A stretch of DNA of 64,000 nt from Streptomyces sp. NBC_01717 (GTDB lineage: Bacteria > Actinomycetota > Actinomycetes > Streptomycetales > Streptomycetaceae). Made by a program: the position numbers and the translations under genes. Below the pieces are notes generated by a model that worked only from the letters and a program-made list of their open reading frames with translations, was not told the origin of the DNA and searched no databases. Position 1 is the first letter of the stretch. Each line of letters starts with the position of its first letter. The DNA lies in the NCBI RefSeq assembly GCF_036248255.1, contig NZ_CP109178.1:4712001-4776000 (forward strand). The letters run 5' to 3'. Below, piece by piece: positions 25,107 through 33,606 of the stretch.

Positions 25107-26338
25107 CCGACGAGCGTATGGCCACCGCTTCCGCTGTGCTGCGGGGCCTCCTCCTCGCCGCTGCGCCGCTGCCCGGGCACCCGGGCCGCGCCCGAGAACA
25201 GCCGCTGCCGCCCGAGCGTCACCCGGCCGCCCAGCCAGACCAGGAAGACCGTCGGCAGGAAGACGGAGTCTGCGGCGATCATCGCCATCGAGAAGAAGGG
25301 CAGACCCAGCAGCAGGGCGATGCCGGCGTGCTCGCACATCATGGCGACGAGCAGGACGTTCTTGACGCGCCGGTTGAAGAGGGTGAAGGGGAAGGCAACC
25401 TGCACGATGACCGTGCCGTACGTCAGGATCATGACCATCACACCGCTGGACGCGAGGATGCCGGACAGCTCGGGCCAGGGCGTGAAGTAGTCGAGCTTGA
25501 GCGGGTAGTACAGCGCCGTGCCGTCCTGCCACCGCGACCCCTGGATCTTGTACCAGCCCGCTGTCGCGTAGATCAGACAGACCTCGGCCATGATCACGAC
25601 GAGCGTGGCGTTGTGGACGAGGTTGGCGATCACATCGAGCAGAATGCGCGGCTCGCTCCGCGGTGCGTAGCGGTTCACGGCCCACCAGAGCCCGTGGCCG
25701 ATCCACAGCACCCAGAACAGGGCCGGCAGCCACCAGGTGCCGCCGAAGCCGTCGGCCACCGAGCCCGCCACGAGAACCAGGCCGAGCCCCACCCAGAGGA
25801 CCGCCCCGGCCACATTCCGCACCGGCCGACCGGCGCCGGCCCCTTCAGGGGCCGCTCTCCGCGCCGCTCGCCGCGCGTCCAGCGACCAGACCTGCCCGCA
25901 GCGCGTCAGCACCAGATAGATCGCCATCAGATGGATGACGTTGTCGCCACCGTCGCCCAGGAAAATGCTGCGGTTCTGCAGCGAGAGCACACCGACCATG
26001 AACAGGACGGACATCGCGCGGGTGTGCCAGCCGACCATCAGCAGCGCGGCGGACAGCAGGGCGACCGCATAGACGAGCTCGAACCAGAGGGTGCTGTCCG
26101 ACCACAGGAGCGCGGAGAAGGCTTCGTTGCCCGATATGAGCTGCTTCGCCATACCCCAGCTCCACGGGGAGTCGGGGCCGTACATCTCGTGGCGGTGCGG
26201 CAGCTCACGCAGCAGGAACAGCAGATAAGTGACGGAGAAACCGATCCGGATGACAGCGCTCTGGTACGGCCCGAGGGCCGAGGACGTGATGCGCTGGACA
26301 CCGCGGGCGAGCGTGCGGTCGGGGGAAGGCGTGCTCAC
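25103..26338 (-). CDS. HTTM-domain membrane protein (vitamin K-dependent carboxylase-like)
   Basis: A 411-residue multi-pass membrane protein of the HTTM (horizontally transferred transmembrane) family, related to the membrane part of gamma-glutamyl carboxylase. Hydrophobic segments include SVTYLLFLLREL, LVYAVALLSAALLMVGW, VLFMVGVLSL, HLMAIYLVLTRC, VLWVGLGLVLVAG and NATLVVIMAEVCLIYATAGWYK. Family-type motifs are FLGDGGDNV, the HNATLV stretch, WYKIQGSRWQDGTALYYPL and CEHAGIALLLGLPFFS. It lacks the large lumenal domain of eukaryotic carboxylases. The function of bacterial short HTTM proteins is unknown. The GTG at 26338 overlaps the DUF5819 stop by four bases. The last residues are polar and cytoplasmic. 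Confidence 0.8.
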   Translation of the reverse strand: MSTPSPDRTLARGVQRITSSALGPYQSAVIRIGFSVTYLLFLLRELPHRHEMYGPDSPWSWGMAKQLISGNEAFSALLWSDSTLWFELVYAVALLSAALLMVGWHTRAMSVLFMVGVLSLQNRSIFLGDGGDNVIHLMAIYLVLTRCGQVWSLDARRAARRAAPEGAGAGRPVRNVAGAVLWVGLGLVLVAGSVADGFGGTWWLPALFWVLWIGHGLWWAVNRYAPRSEPRILLDVIANLVHNATLVVIMAEVCLIYATAGWYKIQGSRWQDGTALYYPLKLDYFTPWPELSGILASSGVMVMILTYGTVIVQVAFPFTLFNRRVKNVLLVAMMCEHAGIALLLGLPFFSMAMIAADSVFLPTVFLVWLGGRVTLGRQRLFSGAARVPGQRRSGEEEAPQHSGSGGHTLVG

Positions 26339-27111
26339 TTGTCCGCCTCCTTGGCGCTCTCGGGAAGGTCGGCGGGGGTGACGGTCCACCACGGCAGCAC
26401 CCGATAGTTCGGCCTGGTGCTGATCTTCTCCGTACTCCACGGCGGCGCCGGGACGGAGCGCACTTCGGAGCGGACCTGGATGCGCTCGACTGTGCCGCCG
26501 TAGTCGTGCTCACTCAGGCGGAGCATCACGATGCGGCGGATATAGCGCTCGGCGAGTTCGCCACGCAGGCCGTTCGGACGGTTCTCGGTGTCGTGGGAGT
26601 TGAGATAGAAGTCCCAGCCACGGCGGAGCTCGTTCTGATCGACGTGGCTCGGGAGGAGATTGCTGCGTATCGCCTTGCCGTCCTCGCCGGAGAGGCTCAT
26701 CCAGGGAGTCGTGCGGCGTCCGTCGGCGCCGGCTATCTCGGCCCGGACGTGCACGCCGACGTTCTGCTGCAGCGGATTGGGCGCGAAGAGCTTCCAGTTC
26801 TGTTCGAACTCGGGATAGACCCAGTCGTCGACCACTTTGCCGTGCTGCTTGGTCAGGGTGTTGGAGGGGGCGACGTGCAGAAACACCATGGCCAGATGCG
26901 TGCAGGCGATCAGCCCGATGATCGACAGCGCGACCACGGCACCGATCTGGTACGGAAGAGACAGACCGGAGACACCGGAACGGAGAGGCGCGGGCGCTGC
27001 GGCGGAACCGACGTCCCGGCCGGTGTCGAACGGCGCGTCCTCGCGCCGCTCCGCCTCCGGCCCGACGCTTCCGTTCCCGCCTCCGACACGCCTGTCGTCG
27101 TACGAATCCAT
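26335..27111 (-). CDS. DUF5819-family single-span membrane protein
   Basis: A 258-residue protein with a polar, Gly/Ala-rich cytoplasmic N-terminus (1-50), one membrane segment (about 53-78, YQIGAVVALSIIGLIACTHLAMVFL) and an extracytoplasmic domain. The conserved block reads DDWVYPEFEQNWKLFAPNPL, then VHVRAEI and WMSLS; this is the DUF5819 signature. The end is rich in Trp/Pro (VLPWWTVTPADLP). It is overlapped by the HTTM gene. DUF5819 and HTTM proteins are recurrent neighbours in actinobacteria, so they probably form a membrane complex. The enzymatic role is not known. It is divergent from paaA, and the shared 115 bases hold the PaaR operator nearer paaA. Confidence 0.75.
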   Translation of the reverse strand: MDSYDDRRVGGGNGSVGPEAERREDAPFDTGRDVGSAAAPAPLRSGVSGLSLPYQIGAVVALSIIGLIACTHLAMVFLHVAPSNTLTKQHGKVVDDWVYPEFEQNWKLFAPNPLQQNVGVHVRAEIAGADGRRTTPWMSLSGEDGKAIRSNLLPSHVDQNELRRGWDFYLNSHDTENRPNGLRGELAERYIRRIVMLRLSEHDYGGTVERIQVRSEVRSVPAPPWSTEKISTRPNYRVLPWWTVTPADLPESAKEADK

Positions 27112-27142
27112 CCCGCCCCGATCCCCGTCGATCCCCGGTCAG

Positions 27143-27151
27143 TTATCCACA
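27143..27151 (+). promoter_or_regulatory. perfect DnaA box (TTATCCACA form)
   Basis: TTATCCACA is the classical DnaA box, here in the DUF5819-paaA divergent region. It overlaps no other recognised element; a TTGACA follows at 27155-27160. Confidence 0.45.
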
Positions 27152-27196
27152 GGGTTGACACCCTACGGGCCGCCGACTCACCATTGAAGTCATTGA

Positions 27197-27210
27197 ACCG
27201 AACGATCGGT
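27197..27210. promoter_or_regulatory. TetR (PaaR) operator before paaABCDE
   Basis: ACCGAACGATCGGT is the exact reverse complement of the site at 22498-22511. It ends 16 bases before the paaA start codon, a position that would block initiation or early elongation. Confidence 0.75.
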
Positions 27211-27226
27211 CGGTAGGGAGCCCGGT

Positions 27227-28273
27227 ATGGCGGCAGTGACTGCGGACCAGACAACGCAGGCGAAGGCGCAAGGGACGGTGCAGGCGGCAGCAGGCGGCCC
27301 CGACGGGGCCGACGGTGCCCAGCTGGCCGCGTTCGACGCCGCGGTGGCAGCCGACGAGCGCATCGAGCCGCGCGACTGGATGCCGGACGCCTACCGGGCC
27401 TCGCTGGTCAGGCAAATGGCCCAGCATGCCCACTCCGAAATCATCGGCATGCAGCCCGAGGCCAACTGGATCAGCCGCGCCCCCTCGCTGCGCCGCAAGG
27501 CGATCCTGATGGCCAAGGTGCAGGACGAGGCAGGACACGGGCTGTATCTCTACAGCGCGGCGGAGACCCTCGGGACGAGCCGCGAAGAGCTGCTCGACAA
27601 ACTCCACGCGGGCCGCCAGAGGTATTCGTCGATCTTCAATTACCCCACGCTGACCTGGGCGGATGTCGGCGCGATCGGCTGGCTGGTGGACGGCGCCGCA
27701 ATCACCAACCAGGTGCCGCTGTGCCGCTGCTCGTACGGTCCGTACGCCCGGGCCATGGTCCGCATCTGCAAGGAGGAGTCCTTCCACCAGCGCCAGGGGT
27801 ACGAGCTGCTGCTCACCCTCGGCCGCGGCACCCCGGCGCAGCGCGAGATGGCCCAGGACGCGGTGAACCGCTGGTGGTGGCCGTCCCTGATGATGTTCGG
27901 CCCGCCGGACGACGCGTCGGCGCACTCGGAGCAGTCGATGACCTGGAAGATCAAGCGGCACTCGAACGACGAGCTGCGGCAGCGGTTCGTCGACATCTGT
28001 GTCCCGCAGGCCGAGGCGCTGGGGCTCACCCTCCCGGACCCGGACCTCCGGTGGAACGAGGAGCGTGGACACCACGACTTCGGGCCGATCGACTGGACAG
28101 AGTTCCAGGAGGTTCTGAAGGGCAACGGCCCGTGCAACGAACAGCGCCTCACCCAGCGGCGCCGGGCACACGAAGAGGGCGCCTGGGTACGGGACGCGGC
28201 GGCTGCGTACGCCGTGAAGCACCACGCAGAAAAGCACACCACACCGACACCGACCGCGGAGGCGACGGCATGA
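27227..28273 (+). CDS. paaA: phenylacetyl-CoA 1,2-epoxidase catalytic subunit PaaA
   Basis: A 348-residue ferritin-like di-iron protein, the catalytic subunit of the phenylacetyl-CoA epoxidase. Iron-ligand regions are [18 protein letters not shown] and [17 protein letters not shown]. The segment [23 protein letters not shown] is a PaaA signature. It forms PaaAC heterodimers and epoxidises the ring of phenylacetyl-CoA with O2 and electrons from PaaE. The N-terminus (about 1-35) is a loose Ala/Gln/Gly tail. An ATG at 27227 follows TAGGGAG, 16 bases past the PaaR operator. It overlaps paaB by four bases. Confidence 0.95.
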   Translation: MAAVTADQTTQAKAQGTVQAAAGGPDGADGAQLAAFDAAVAADERIEPRDWMPDAYRASLVRQMAQHAHSEIIGMQPEANWISRAPSLRRKAILMAKVQDEAGHGLYLYSAAETLGTSREELLDKLHAGRQRYSSIFNYPTLTWADVGAIGWLVDGAAITNQVPLCRCSYGPYARAMVRICKEESFHQRQGYELLLTLGRGTPAQREMAQDAVNRWWWPSLMMFGPPDDASAHSEQSMTWKIKRHSNDELRQRFVDICVPQAEALGLTLPDPDLRWNEERGHHDFGPIDWTEFQEVLKGNGPCNEQRLTQRRRAHEEGAWVRDAAAAYAVKHHAEKHTTPTPTAEATA

Positions 28274-28560
28274 GCAGCTCGACGGACTGGCCGCTGTGGG
28301 AGGTGTTCGTGCGGTCGCGGCGCGGCCTCTCCCACACCCATGCGGGCAGCCTGCACGCGCCGGACGCCGAGATGGCTCTGCGCAACGCCCGCGATCTGTA
28401 CACGCGCCGTTCCGAGGGCGTCTCCATCTGGGTGGTGCCGTCCACGGAGATCACGGCCTCCTCGCCGGACGAGAAGGACTCGTTCTTCGAACCGGCCGGT
28501 GACAAGCCCTACCGGCACCCGACGTTCTACGAGATCCCGGAAGGGGTGAAGCACCTGTGA
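28270..28560 (+). CDS. paaB: phenylacetyl-CoA epoxidase subunit PaaB
   Basis: A 96-residue PaaB protein. The motif [26 protein letters not shown] and the end [11 protein letters not shown] are diagnostic. PaaB bridges PaaAC units in the epoxidase complex and is needed for activity. The ATG at 28270 overlaps the paaA stop (ATGA) and the stop overlaps the paaC start (GTGA). Confidence 0.95.
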   Translation: MSSSTDWPLWEVFVRSRRGLSHTHAGSLHAPDAEMALRNARDLYTRRSEGVSIWVVPSTEITASSPDEKDSFFEPAGDKPYRHPTFYEIPEGVKHL

Positions 28561-29258
28561 CCGCGGCCCTCGCCCTCGGCGACGACGCGCTGGTGCTGGC
28601 GCACCGGCTGGGGGAGTGGGCGGGCCATGCGCCCGTCCTGGAGGAGGATGTGGCCCTCGCCAACATCGCCCTCGATCTGTTGGGGCAGGCCCGGGTGCTG
28701 CTCTCGCTCGCCGGGGACGAGGACGAGCTGGCGTTTCTGCGCGAGGAGCGGGCGTTCCGCAACGTCCAGCTGGTCGAGCAGCCCAACGGCGACTTCGCCC
28801 ACACCATCGCCCGTCAGCTCTACTTCTCCGTCTATCAGCGGGGGCTGTACGAGCAGTTGGCAGCCGGGGAGGGAGAGTTCGCCGGGCTGGCGGCGAAGGC
28901 CGTCAAGGAGGTCGCCTACCACCAGGACCACGCCGAGCACTGGACGCTCCGGCTCGGCGACGGGACGGCGGAGAGCCACCAGCGGATGCAGCACGGGGTG
29001 GACGCCCTGTGGCGGTTCACCGGTGAGCTGTTCCAGCCGGTCGAGGGCGTGGAGATCGACTGGCAGTCGCTGCAGAACAGCTGGCTGGCGACCGTCACCG
29101 GCGTGCTGGAGCAGGCAACGCTGACCGTACCGGCCGGCCCGCAGTCCGGGGCCTGGACGGCCGGGGCGGGACGGCAGGGCATCCACACGGAACCCTTCGG
29201 CCGGATGCTCGCCGAGATGCAGCACCTGCACCGCAGCCACCCGGGAGCGTCATGGTGA
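28557..29258 (+). CDS. paaC: phenylacetyl-CoA epoxidase structural subunit PaaC
   Basis: A 233-residue ferritin-like protein, the structural partner of PaaA. Marks are LAHRLGEWAGHAPVLEEDVALANIALDLLGQAR near the N-terminus and KAVKEVAYHQDHAEHWTLRLGDGT. The fold keeps part of the di-iron scaffold, but in the family it does not catalyse; it completes the PaaAC heterodimer. The GTG start overlaps the paaB stop, and paaD begins inside its last codons. Confidence 0.93.
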   Translation: MTAALALGDDALVLAHRLGEWAGHAPVLEEDVALANIALDLLGQARVLLSLAGDEDELAFLREERAFRNVQLVEQPNGDFAHTIARQLYFSVYQRGLYEQLAAGEGEFAGLAAKAVKEVAYHQDHAEHWTLRLGDGTAESHQRMQHGVDALWRFTGELFQPVEGVEIDWQSLQNSWLATVTGVLEQATLTVPAGPQSGAWTAGAGRQGIHTEPFGRMLAEMQHLHRSHPGASW

Positions 29259-29758
29259 CCGGGACGCTGCTGGAGGAGGAGGTGCGCATGCTCGCCGGGT
29301 CCGTGCCCGACCCCGAGCTGCCCGTCCTGACCCTGGAGGAGCTGGGAGTGCTCCGCGGGGTGGACGTGCTCGGCCCCGGCAAGGTCACGGTCCGCCTCAC
29401 CCCGACGTACACCGGCTGCCCGGCGATCGAGGCCATGTCCGCCGATATCGAGCAGGTGCTGCACGACCACGGGATACCGGAGGTCTCCGTGGTCACCGTC
29501 CTCGCACCGGCCTGGTCGACGGACGACATCAGCGCGGAAGGACGGCGCAAGCTCGCCGAGTTCGGTATAGCGCCGCCGCGCCCGCACGACGCCGCCGGCC
29601 CGTCCGGCGGTCCGGTGCCGCTCGCCCTGTCCGTGCGCTGCCCGCACTGCGGCTCCACGGACACGGAGCTGCTGAGCCGGTTCTCCTCCACAGCCTGCAA
29701 GGCGCTGCGCCGCTGCGTGAGCTGCCGCGAACCGTTCGACCACTTCAAGGAGTTGTAG
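29252..29758 (+). CDS. paaD: phenylacetate epoxidase maturation protein PaaD (MIP18 family)
   Basis: A 168-residue PaaD protein. The N-terminal MIP18/DUF59 domain reads VPDPELPVLTLEELGVLR and TPTYTGCPAIEAMS with the conserved cysteine. The C-terminal zinc ribbon holds two CxxC pairs (CPHCGS and CVSCRE). It is thought to help assemble the iron centres of the epoxidase. Either ATG 29252 or GTG 29255 may start translation; the latter gives the GTGA overlap common in this operon. The paaE ATG follows the stop directly. Confidence 0.92.
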   Translation: MVTGTLLEEEVRMLAGSVPDPELPVLTLEELGVLRGVDVLGPGKVTVRLTPTYTGCPAIEAMSADIEQVLHDHGIPEVSVVTVLAPAWSTDDISAEGRRKLAEFGIAPPRPHDAAGPSGGPVPLALSVRCPHCGSTDTELLSRFSSTACKALRRCVSCREPFDHFKEL

Positions 29759-30817
29759 ATGTTCCATCCGCTCCGGGTCCGCGCGATCGAGCGGCTGACC
29801 GACGACTCGGTGGCCGTCACCTTCACGGTGCCGACCGAGTTGCGCGAGACCTTCCGCCACGAGCCCGGCCAGCATCTCAACGTGCGTTACACGGTCGACG
29901 GCGAGGAGATCCGGCGTTCGTACTCGATCTGCGCCCCGGCCACCGAGGCGCCGGCCGATCCGGCTCTGCGGGTGGGCATCCGGCTGGTCGACGGCGGTGC
30001 GTTCTCCACATACGCCCTCAAGGAGCTCGCCGTCGGCGACCAGGTCGATGCGATGCCTCCGATGGGACGCTTCGTGCTCACGCCGCGCGCCGGGCATTAC
30101 GCGGCGATCGTCGGCGGCAGCGGCATCACCCCCGTGCTGTCGATCGCGTCGACACTGCTGGCGAGGGAGCCCGCGGCCCGGTTCTGTCTGATCCGGAGCG
30201 ACCGGACCGCGGCCTCGACGATGTTCCTGGACGAGGTCGCCGACCTCAAGGACCGCTACCCGGACCGGTTCCAGCTGGTGACAGTGCTCTCCCGCGAGGA
30301 GCAGCAGGCCGGTCTGCCGTCCGGCCGGCTCGACCGGGAGCGACTGACCGGGCTGCTTCCCGCGCTGCTCTCGGTGGGAGAGGTGGACGGCTGGTACCTG
30401 TGCGGGCCGTTCGGTCTGGTCCTGGCGGCGGAAGGCGCACTGCACGGCCTCGGCGTCGACCGGACCCGTATCCACCAGGAGATCTTCCACGTCGACGACG
30501 GGCCGGCCACGACCACCCGCACCCGCGTCGAGGCGCCCGCGCACAGCAGACTGACCGCGCGGCTGGACGGCCGCTCAGGCAGCTGGCCGGTCCGGGACGG
30601 CGAATCACTGCTGGAGACGGTGTTGCGCAGCCGTGCCGACGCGCCGTACGCCTGCAAGGGCGGGGTGTGCGGGACGTGCAGAGCCTTCCTGGTCTCCGGC
30701 GAGGTCCGGATGGACCGCAACTTCGCGCTGGAACCGGAAGAGACGGGGGCTGGTTATGTGCTGGCCTGCCAGTCGCATCCGGTCACACCGGAGGTGGAGC
30801 TCGACTTCGACCGCTGA
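29759..30817 (+). CDS. paaE: phenylacetyl-CoA epoxidase reductase PaaE
   Basis: A 352-residue iron-sulfur flavoprotein. An FAD-binding barrel has RRSYSICAPA, the NADPH domain has IVGGSGITPVLSIASTLL and YLCGPFGLV, and a C-terminal plant-type [2Fe-2S] ferredoxin domain has CKGGVCGTCRAFLV with the fourth cysteine in LACQSHP. It passes electrons from NADPH to the PaaA di-iron centre. The paaABCDE operon is complete, with the five epoxidase genes. The ring-opening enzymes PaaG, PaaZ, PaaF and PaaK ligase are not in the window apart from paaN. Confidence 0.95.
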   Translation: MFHPLRVRAIERLTDDSVAVTFTVPTELRETFRHEPGQHLNVRYTVDGEEIRRSYSICAPATEAPADPALRVGIRLVDGGAFSTYALKELAVGDQVDAMPPMGRFVLTPRAGHYAAIVGGSGITPVLSIASTLLAREPAARFCLIRSDRTAASTMFLDEVADLKDRYPDRFQLVTVLSREEQQAGLPSGRLDRERLTGLLPALLSVGEVDGWYLCGPFGLVLAAEGALHGLGVDRTRIHQEIFHVDDGPATTTRTRVEAPAHSRLTARLDGRSGSWPVRDGESLLETVLRSRADAPYACKGGVCGTCRAFLVSGEVRMDRNFALEPEETGAGYVLACQSHPVTPEVELDFDR

Positions 30818-30883
30818 CACCAGCGGATCCTCAGTCCGCTGCCCTCTCCGTCTGCCCTCCTCCTCTCTGCTGTTCCCTTCTTG

Positions 30884-30897
30884 TAGAACCTGTTCTA
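30884..30897. promoter_or_regulatory. KstR-like palindromic operator before the acyl-CoA dehydrogenase gene
   Basis: TAGAACCTGTTCTA is an inverted repeat with 6-bp perfect arms around CT. It matches the TNNAACNNGTTNNA pattern described for the mycobacterial steroid regulator KstR. It lies 58 bases before the GTG of a steroid-type acyl-CoA dehydrogenase. Confidence 0.6.
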
Positions 30898-30954
30898 TCT
30901 TGACGACCCGTCAGGTCCGAGTACGAGCGCAGCGGTTCGCAGGAGGCCAGGGCA

Positions 30955-32151
30955 GTGGACTTCACCTTCACCGAGGAGCAGCAGGCAGCCGTCGAGGCAG
31001 CGAGGGCGGTCTTCTCGGGCGTCGAGCCCGACGGCGTGCCCAGCCCCGCTCTCACCCCGGGAGCGGTGGCCGAGGACGTCGACCGCCCCCTCTGGGCCCA
31101 GCTGGCCGCGGGTGACCTGCTGGGCCTGACGCTGGCGCCGGAGCACGGCGGGGCCGGGCTCGATCCGGTCGCGCTCTGCCTGGTCCTGCGGGAGTCGGCC
31201 AAGGTGCTCGCCCGAGTACCGCTGCTGGAGACCTGCGCGGTCGCGATGTCCCTCCAACGCGACGGTGATCCCGGTCTGGCCGCCGAACTGCTGCCCCGCG
31301 TCGGCCGGGGCGAGCTGGTCCTCACCGTCGGGGCCAACGGCCGCACCGGCCACGACCCGGCCGAACTCGCCGTCACCGCCCTCCGGGACAGCAACGGGAA
31401 GAACGACCGGTCCAGCAGTAACGACAGCAGCGACGCCGGCCACGGCAGCGACAGTTCGGCCTGGGTACTCGACGGGGTGCAGTCAGGCGTGCCGTGGGCC
31501 CACTCCGCGGACTGGATCGCCGTGCCCGCCCACACAGCCGACGGCCACACCGTACTTGCCCTGGTATGCCGCACCGCCGAAGGCGTCACACTGGTCGAAC
31601 AGGTCTCCACCAGCGGCGAGTTGCTCGCCGAGGTACGGCTCGACGGGGTACGGATCGAGGACCGCGCACTGATCGGCACCCCGGGAGCCTGGGAGTGGCT
31701 ACGCGCCCTGCTCATCACCGGAACCTGCGCCCTCGCACTGGGACTTGGCGAGACAGTGCTGTCCATGACGAGCGAATACACGGGAAAACGCGAGCAGTTC
31801 GGAGTCCCCATCGCGACGTTCCAGTCCGTCGCTGTCCAGGCGGCCGACCGGTACATCGATCTGCGGGCCATGGAAGTCACACTCTGGCAGGCGGCCTGGC
31901 GGATCTCCACGGGTACAGCCGGCGCGCTGCCCGTCGCGGGTGATATCGCCGTGGCGAAGATCTGGGCCTCGGACGGCGTCCGCCGGATCGTGCAGACGGC
32001 ACAGCATCTGCATGGCGGCTTCGGTGCGGACACCGACTACCCGCTGCACCGCTTCCACGCCTGGGCAAAGCAGATCGAGCTCTCGCTCGGCCCGGCGGCG
32101 GCGCATGAGGAAGCACTGGGCGACCTGCTGGCCGCTCATCCCCTCGGCTGA
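30955..32151 (+). CDS. acyl-CoA dehydrogenase (FadE-like, steroid-type)
   Basis: A 398-residue flavin acyl-CoA dehydrogenase. The N-terminal helical domain starts MDFTFTEEQQAAVEAARAVF; LAPEHGGAGLDPVALCLVLRES follows; the C-terminal domain has GLGETVLSMTSEYTGKREQFGVPIATFQSV and HLHGGFGADTDYPLHRFHAW. The last motif, with Asp where medium-chain enzymes have Glu, is usual in actinobacterial enzymes that act on steroid or bulky acyl-CoAs, often as heterotetramers. A Ser/Asn-rich insertion near residue 145 (NGKNDRSSSNDSS) looks like a surface loop. The GTG follows AGGAGG. A KstR-like dyad precedes it. The substrate is unproven. Confidence 0.82.
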   Translation: MDFTFTEEQQAAVEAARAVFSGVEPDGVPSPALTPGAVAEDVDRPLWAQLAAGDLLGLTLAPEHGGAGLDPVALCLVLRESAKVLARVPLLETCAVAMSLQRDGDPGLAAELLPRVGRGELVLTVGANGRTGHDPAELAVTALRDSNGKNDRSSSNDSSDAGHGSDSSAWVLDGVQSGVPWAHSADWIAVPAHTADGHTVLALVCRTAEGVTLVEQVSTSGELLAEVRLDGVRIEDRALIGTPGAWEWLRALLITGTCALALGLGETVLSMTSEYTGKREQFGVPIATFQSVAVQAADRYIDLRAMEVTLWQAAWRISTGTAGALPVAGDIAVAKIWASDGVRRIVQTAQHLHGGFGADTDYPLHRFHAWAKQIELSLGPAAAHEEALGDLLAAHPLG

Positions 32152-32165
32152 GAACCACGGGCCCG

Positions 32166-32184
32166 GCCCCGGACCATCCGGGGC
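32166..32184. terminator. hairpin between convergent acyl-CoA dehydrogenase and rhodanese genes
   Basis: GCCCCGGA (32166-32173) and TCCGGGGC (32177-32184) pair across a 3-base loop, in the 57-base gap between convergent genes. Further GGGCC/GGCCC complementarity flanks it. Confidence 0.6.
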
Positions 32185-32208
32185 GGACCAGATGGGACCC
32201 CGGCCGGG

Positions 32209-32559
32209 TCAGAGAACGAAGGCCGGGGTGCCGTTGTCGGTGACCATCGGACGTCCGGCACCGTCCCAGGCGAGCATTCCGCCGTCGATGTTCACGGCGT
32301 CGATGCCCTGCTGCACCAGGTATTGGGTGACCTGGGCGGACCGGCCACCCACCCGGCACATCACATGCACGCGCCGACCGTCCTCGGCGGCTTCGGTCAG
32401 CTCACCGAAGCGTCCGACGAAGTCACTCATCGGAATGTGCAGGGCACCTTCGACATGCCCGGCGGCCCATTCGTCGTTCTCCCGGACGTCCAGCACCAGA
32501 CCGTCCGACGGCACCGCCGCGACATCCACCGAGGGCAGCGGAGCGAAATTCATGGTCAT
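32209..32559 (-). CDS. single-domain rhodanese-like protein
   Basis: A 116-residue rhodanese domain. The active-site loop is CRVGGRS (cysteine in HVMCRVGGRSAQVTQYL), preceded by LVLDVRENDEWAAGHVEGALHIP, the usual first motif. It may carry sulfur as a persulfide or act in detoxification; small cytoplasmic members often serve as general sulfur donors. No membrane segment is present. The ATG is at 32559. The next gene upstream ends 52 bases away, and co-transcription is possible. Confidence 0.88.
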   Translation of the reverse strand: MTMNFAPLPSVDVAAVPSDGLVLDVRENDEWAAGHVEGALHIPMSDFVGRFGELTEAAEDGRRVHVMCRVGGRSAQVTQYLVQQGIDAVNIDGGMLAWDGAGRPMVTDNGTPAFVL

Positions 32560-32611
32560 GCCTTCTCTCGTGCGTACGCTCCGGAGTCACGCTCCAGAGT
32601 CACCGGAAACG

Positions 32612-33547
32612 CTACTGCACCAGCCCCGCAAGCTCCGCCTCGCGCTGCGAGACCTCGCCCAGCAGCTGCTCGGCGATCTCGTCGAGCAGCCGGTCGGGGT
32701 CGTCGGGCGCCATCCGGAGCATGGCCCCGATCGCGCTCTCCTCCAGCTCCTGCGCAAGGACCGTCAGCAGCTCCTTGCGCTGGGTCAGCCAGTCCAGCCG
32801 GGCGTAGAGCTCCTCACTCTCGCTGAGCTCCGCCCGCTGCGTGGCCGGTCCGGCAGCCCACTCCTGCGCCAGCTCCTTCAGCAGCACTTCGTCCCCGCGC
32901 CCGTAAGCGGCATTGACGCGCGTGATGAACTCGTCCCGGCGCGCCCGCTCCGTCTCGTCCTGGGCCAGATCCGGGTGGGCCTTGCGTGCCAGCTCGCGAT
33001 AGAGCTTGCGCGCCTCCTCGGTCGGCCGAACCCGCTTGGGCGGCCGGACCGGCTGCTCGGTCAGCATGGCCGACGCCTCGGGGGACAACCCGTCGGAGTC
33101 GATCCAGTCGTGGAAGAGCTCCTCGACACCCGGCATCGGCATCACGAGCGCCCGCGCCTCCTGCGCCTTGCGCAGGTCCTCCGGGTCACCGGTCCTGGCG
33201 GCCCGGGCCTCCGCGATCTGCGCATCGAGCTCGTCGAGGCGGGCGTACATCGGGCCGAGCTTCTGGTGGTGCAGCCGGGAGAAGTTCTCGACCTCGACCC
33301 GGAAGGTCTCCACGGCGATCTCGAACTCGATCAGCGCCTGCTCCGCCACCCGCACAGCCTTCGCCAGCCGCGCCTCGGGGCGCGCCCCATCAGCAGCACT
33401 GCCGGCATCCGCATCGGTATCCGCGCCGGCGCCCGCACCCTCGTCGGCCCTGCGGCCAGGCTGCTCGTGCTGCTCGTGCTGCCGGTCGTTGTCCTGCCGG
33501 TCATCGTCGTTCCGGGTGGTCGGCACCCCGGCGGCTTCGTGGGTCAC
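32612..33547 (-). CDS. J-domain-like protein with coiled-coil region
   Basis: A 311-residue cytoplasmic protein. After a Gln/Asp/Ala-rich tail (1-55) comes a long helical, probably coiled-coil segment (RLAKAVRVAEQALIEFEIAVETFRVEVENFSRL). A short domain near 205-250 follows: RKLYRELARKAHPDLAQDETERARRDEFITRVNAAY, with the HPD tripeptide that defines J-domains. The end is helical and acidic. The protein may stimulate a DnaK chaperone. I chose the GTG at 33547, since the frame beyond it is antisense to nothing recognisable but lacks similarity. The product's partner is unknown. Confidence 0.7.
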   Translation of the reverse strand: MTHEAAGVPTTRNDDDRQDNDRQHEQHEQPGRRADEGAGAGADTDADAGSAADGARPEARLAKAVRVAEQALIEFEIAVETFRVEVENFSRLHHQKLGPMYARLDELDAQIAEARAARTGDPEDLRKAQEARALVMPMPGVEELFHDWIDSDGLSPEASAMLTEQPVRPPKRVRPTEEARKLYRELARKAHPDLAQDETERARRDEFITRVNAAYGRGDEVLLKELAQEWAAGPATQRAELSESEELYARLDWLTQRKELLTVLAQELEESAIGAMLRMAPDDPDRLLDEIAEQLLGEVSQREAELAGLVQ

Positions 33548-33606
33548 CCGTCCAGCGTATGGCCCAGCCCCACGCCCCGAGGACGCGCGGTCGGCGGAAC
33601 CGCCCC

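Noticed and set aside
25107..25733. N-terminal extension of the SpoU-like methyltransferase frame
   Set aside because: It is antisense to the HTTM gene; the GTG at 25106 with a GTGA overlap explains the start.
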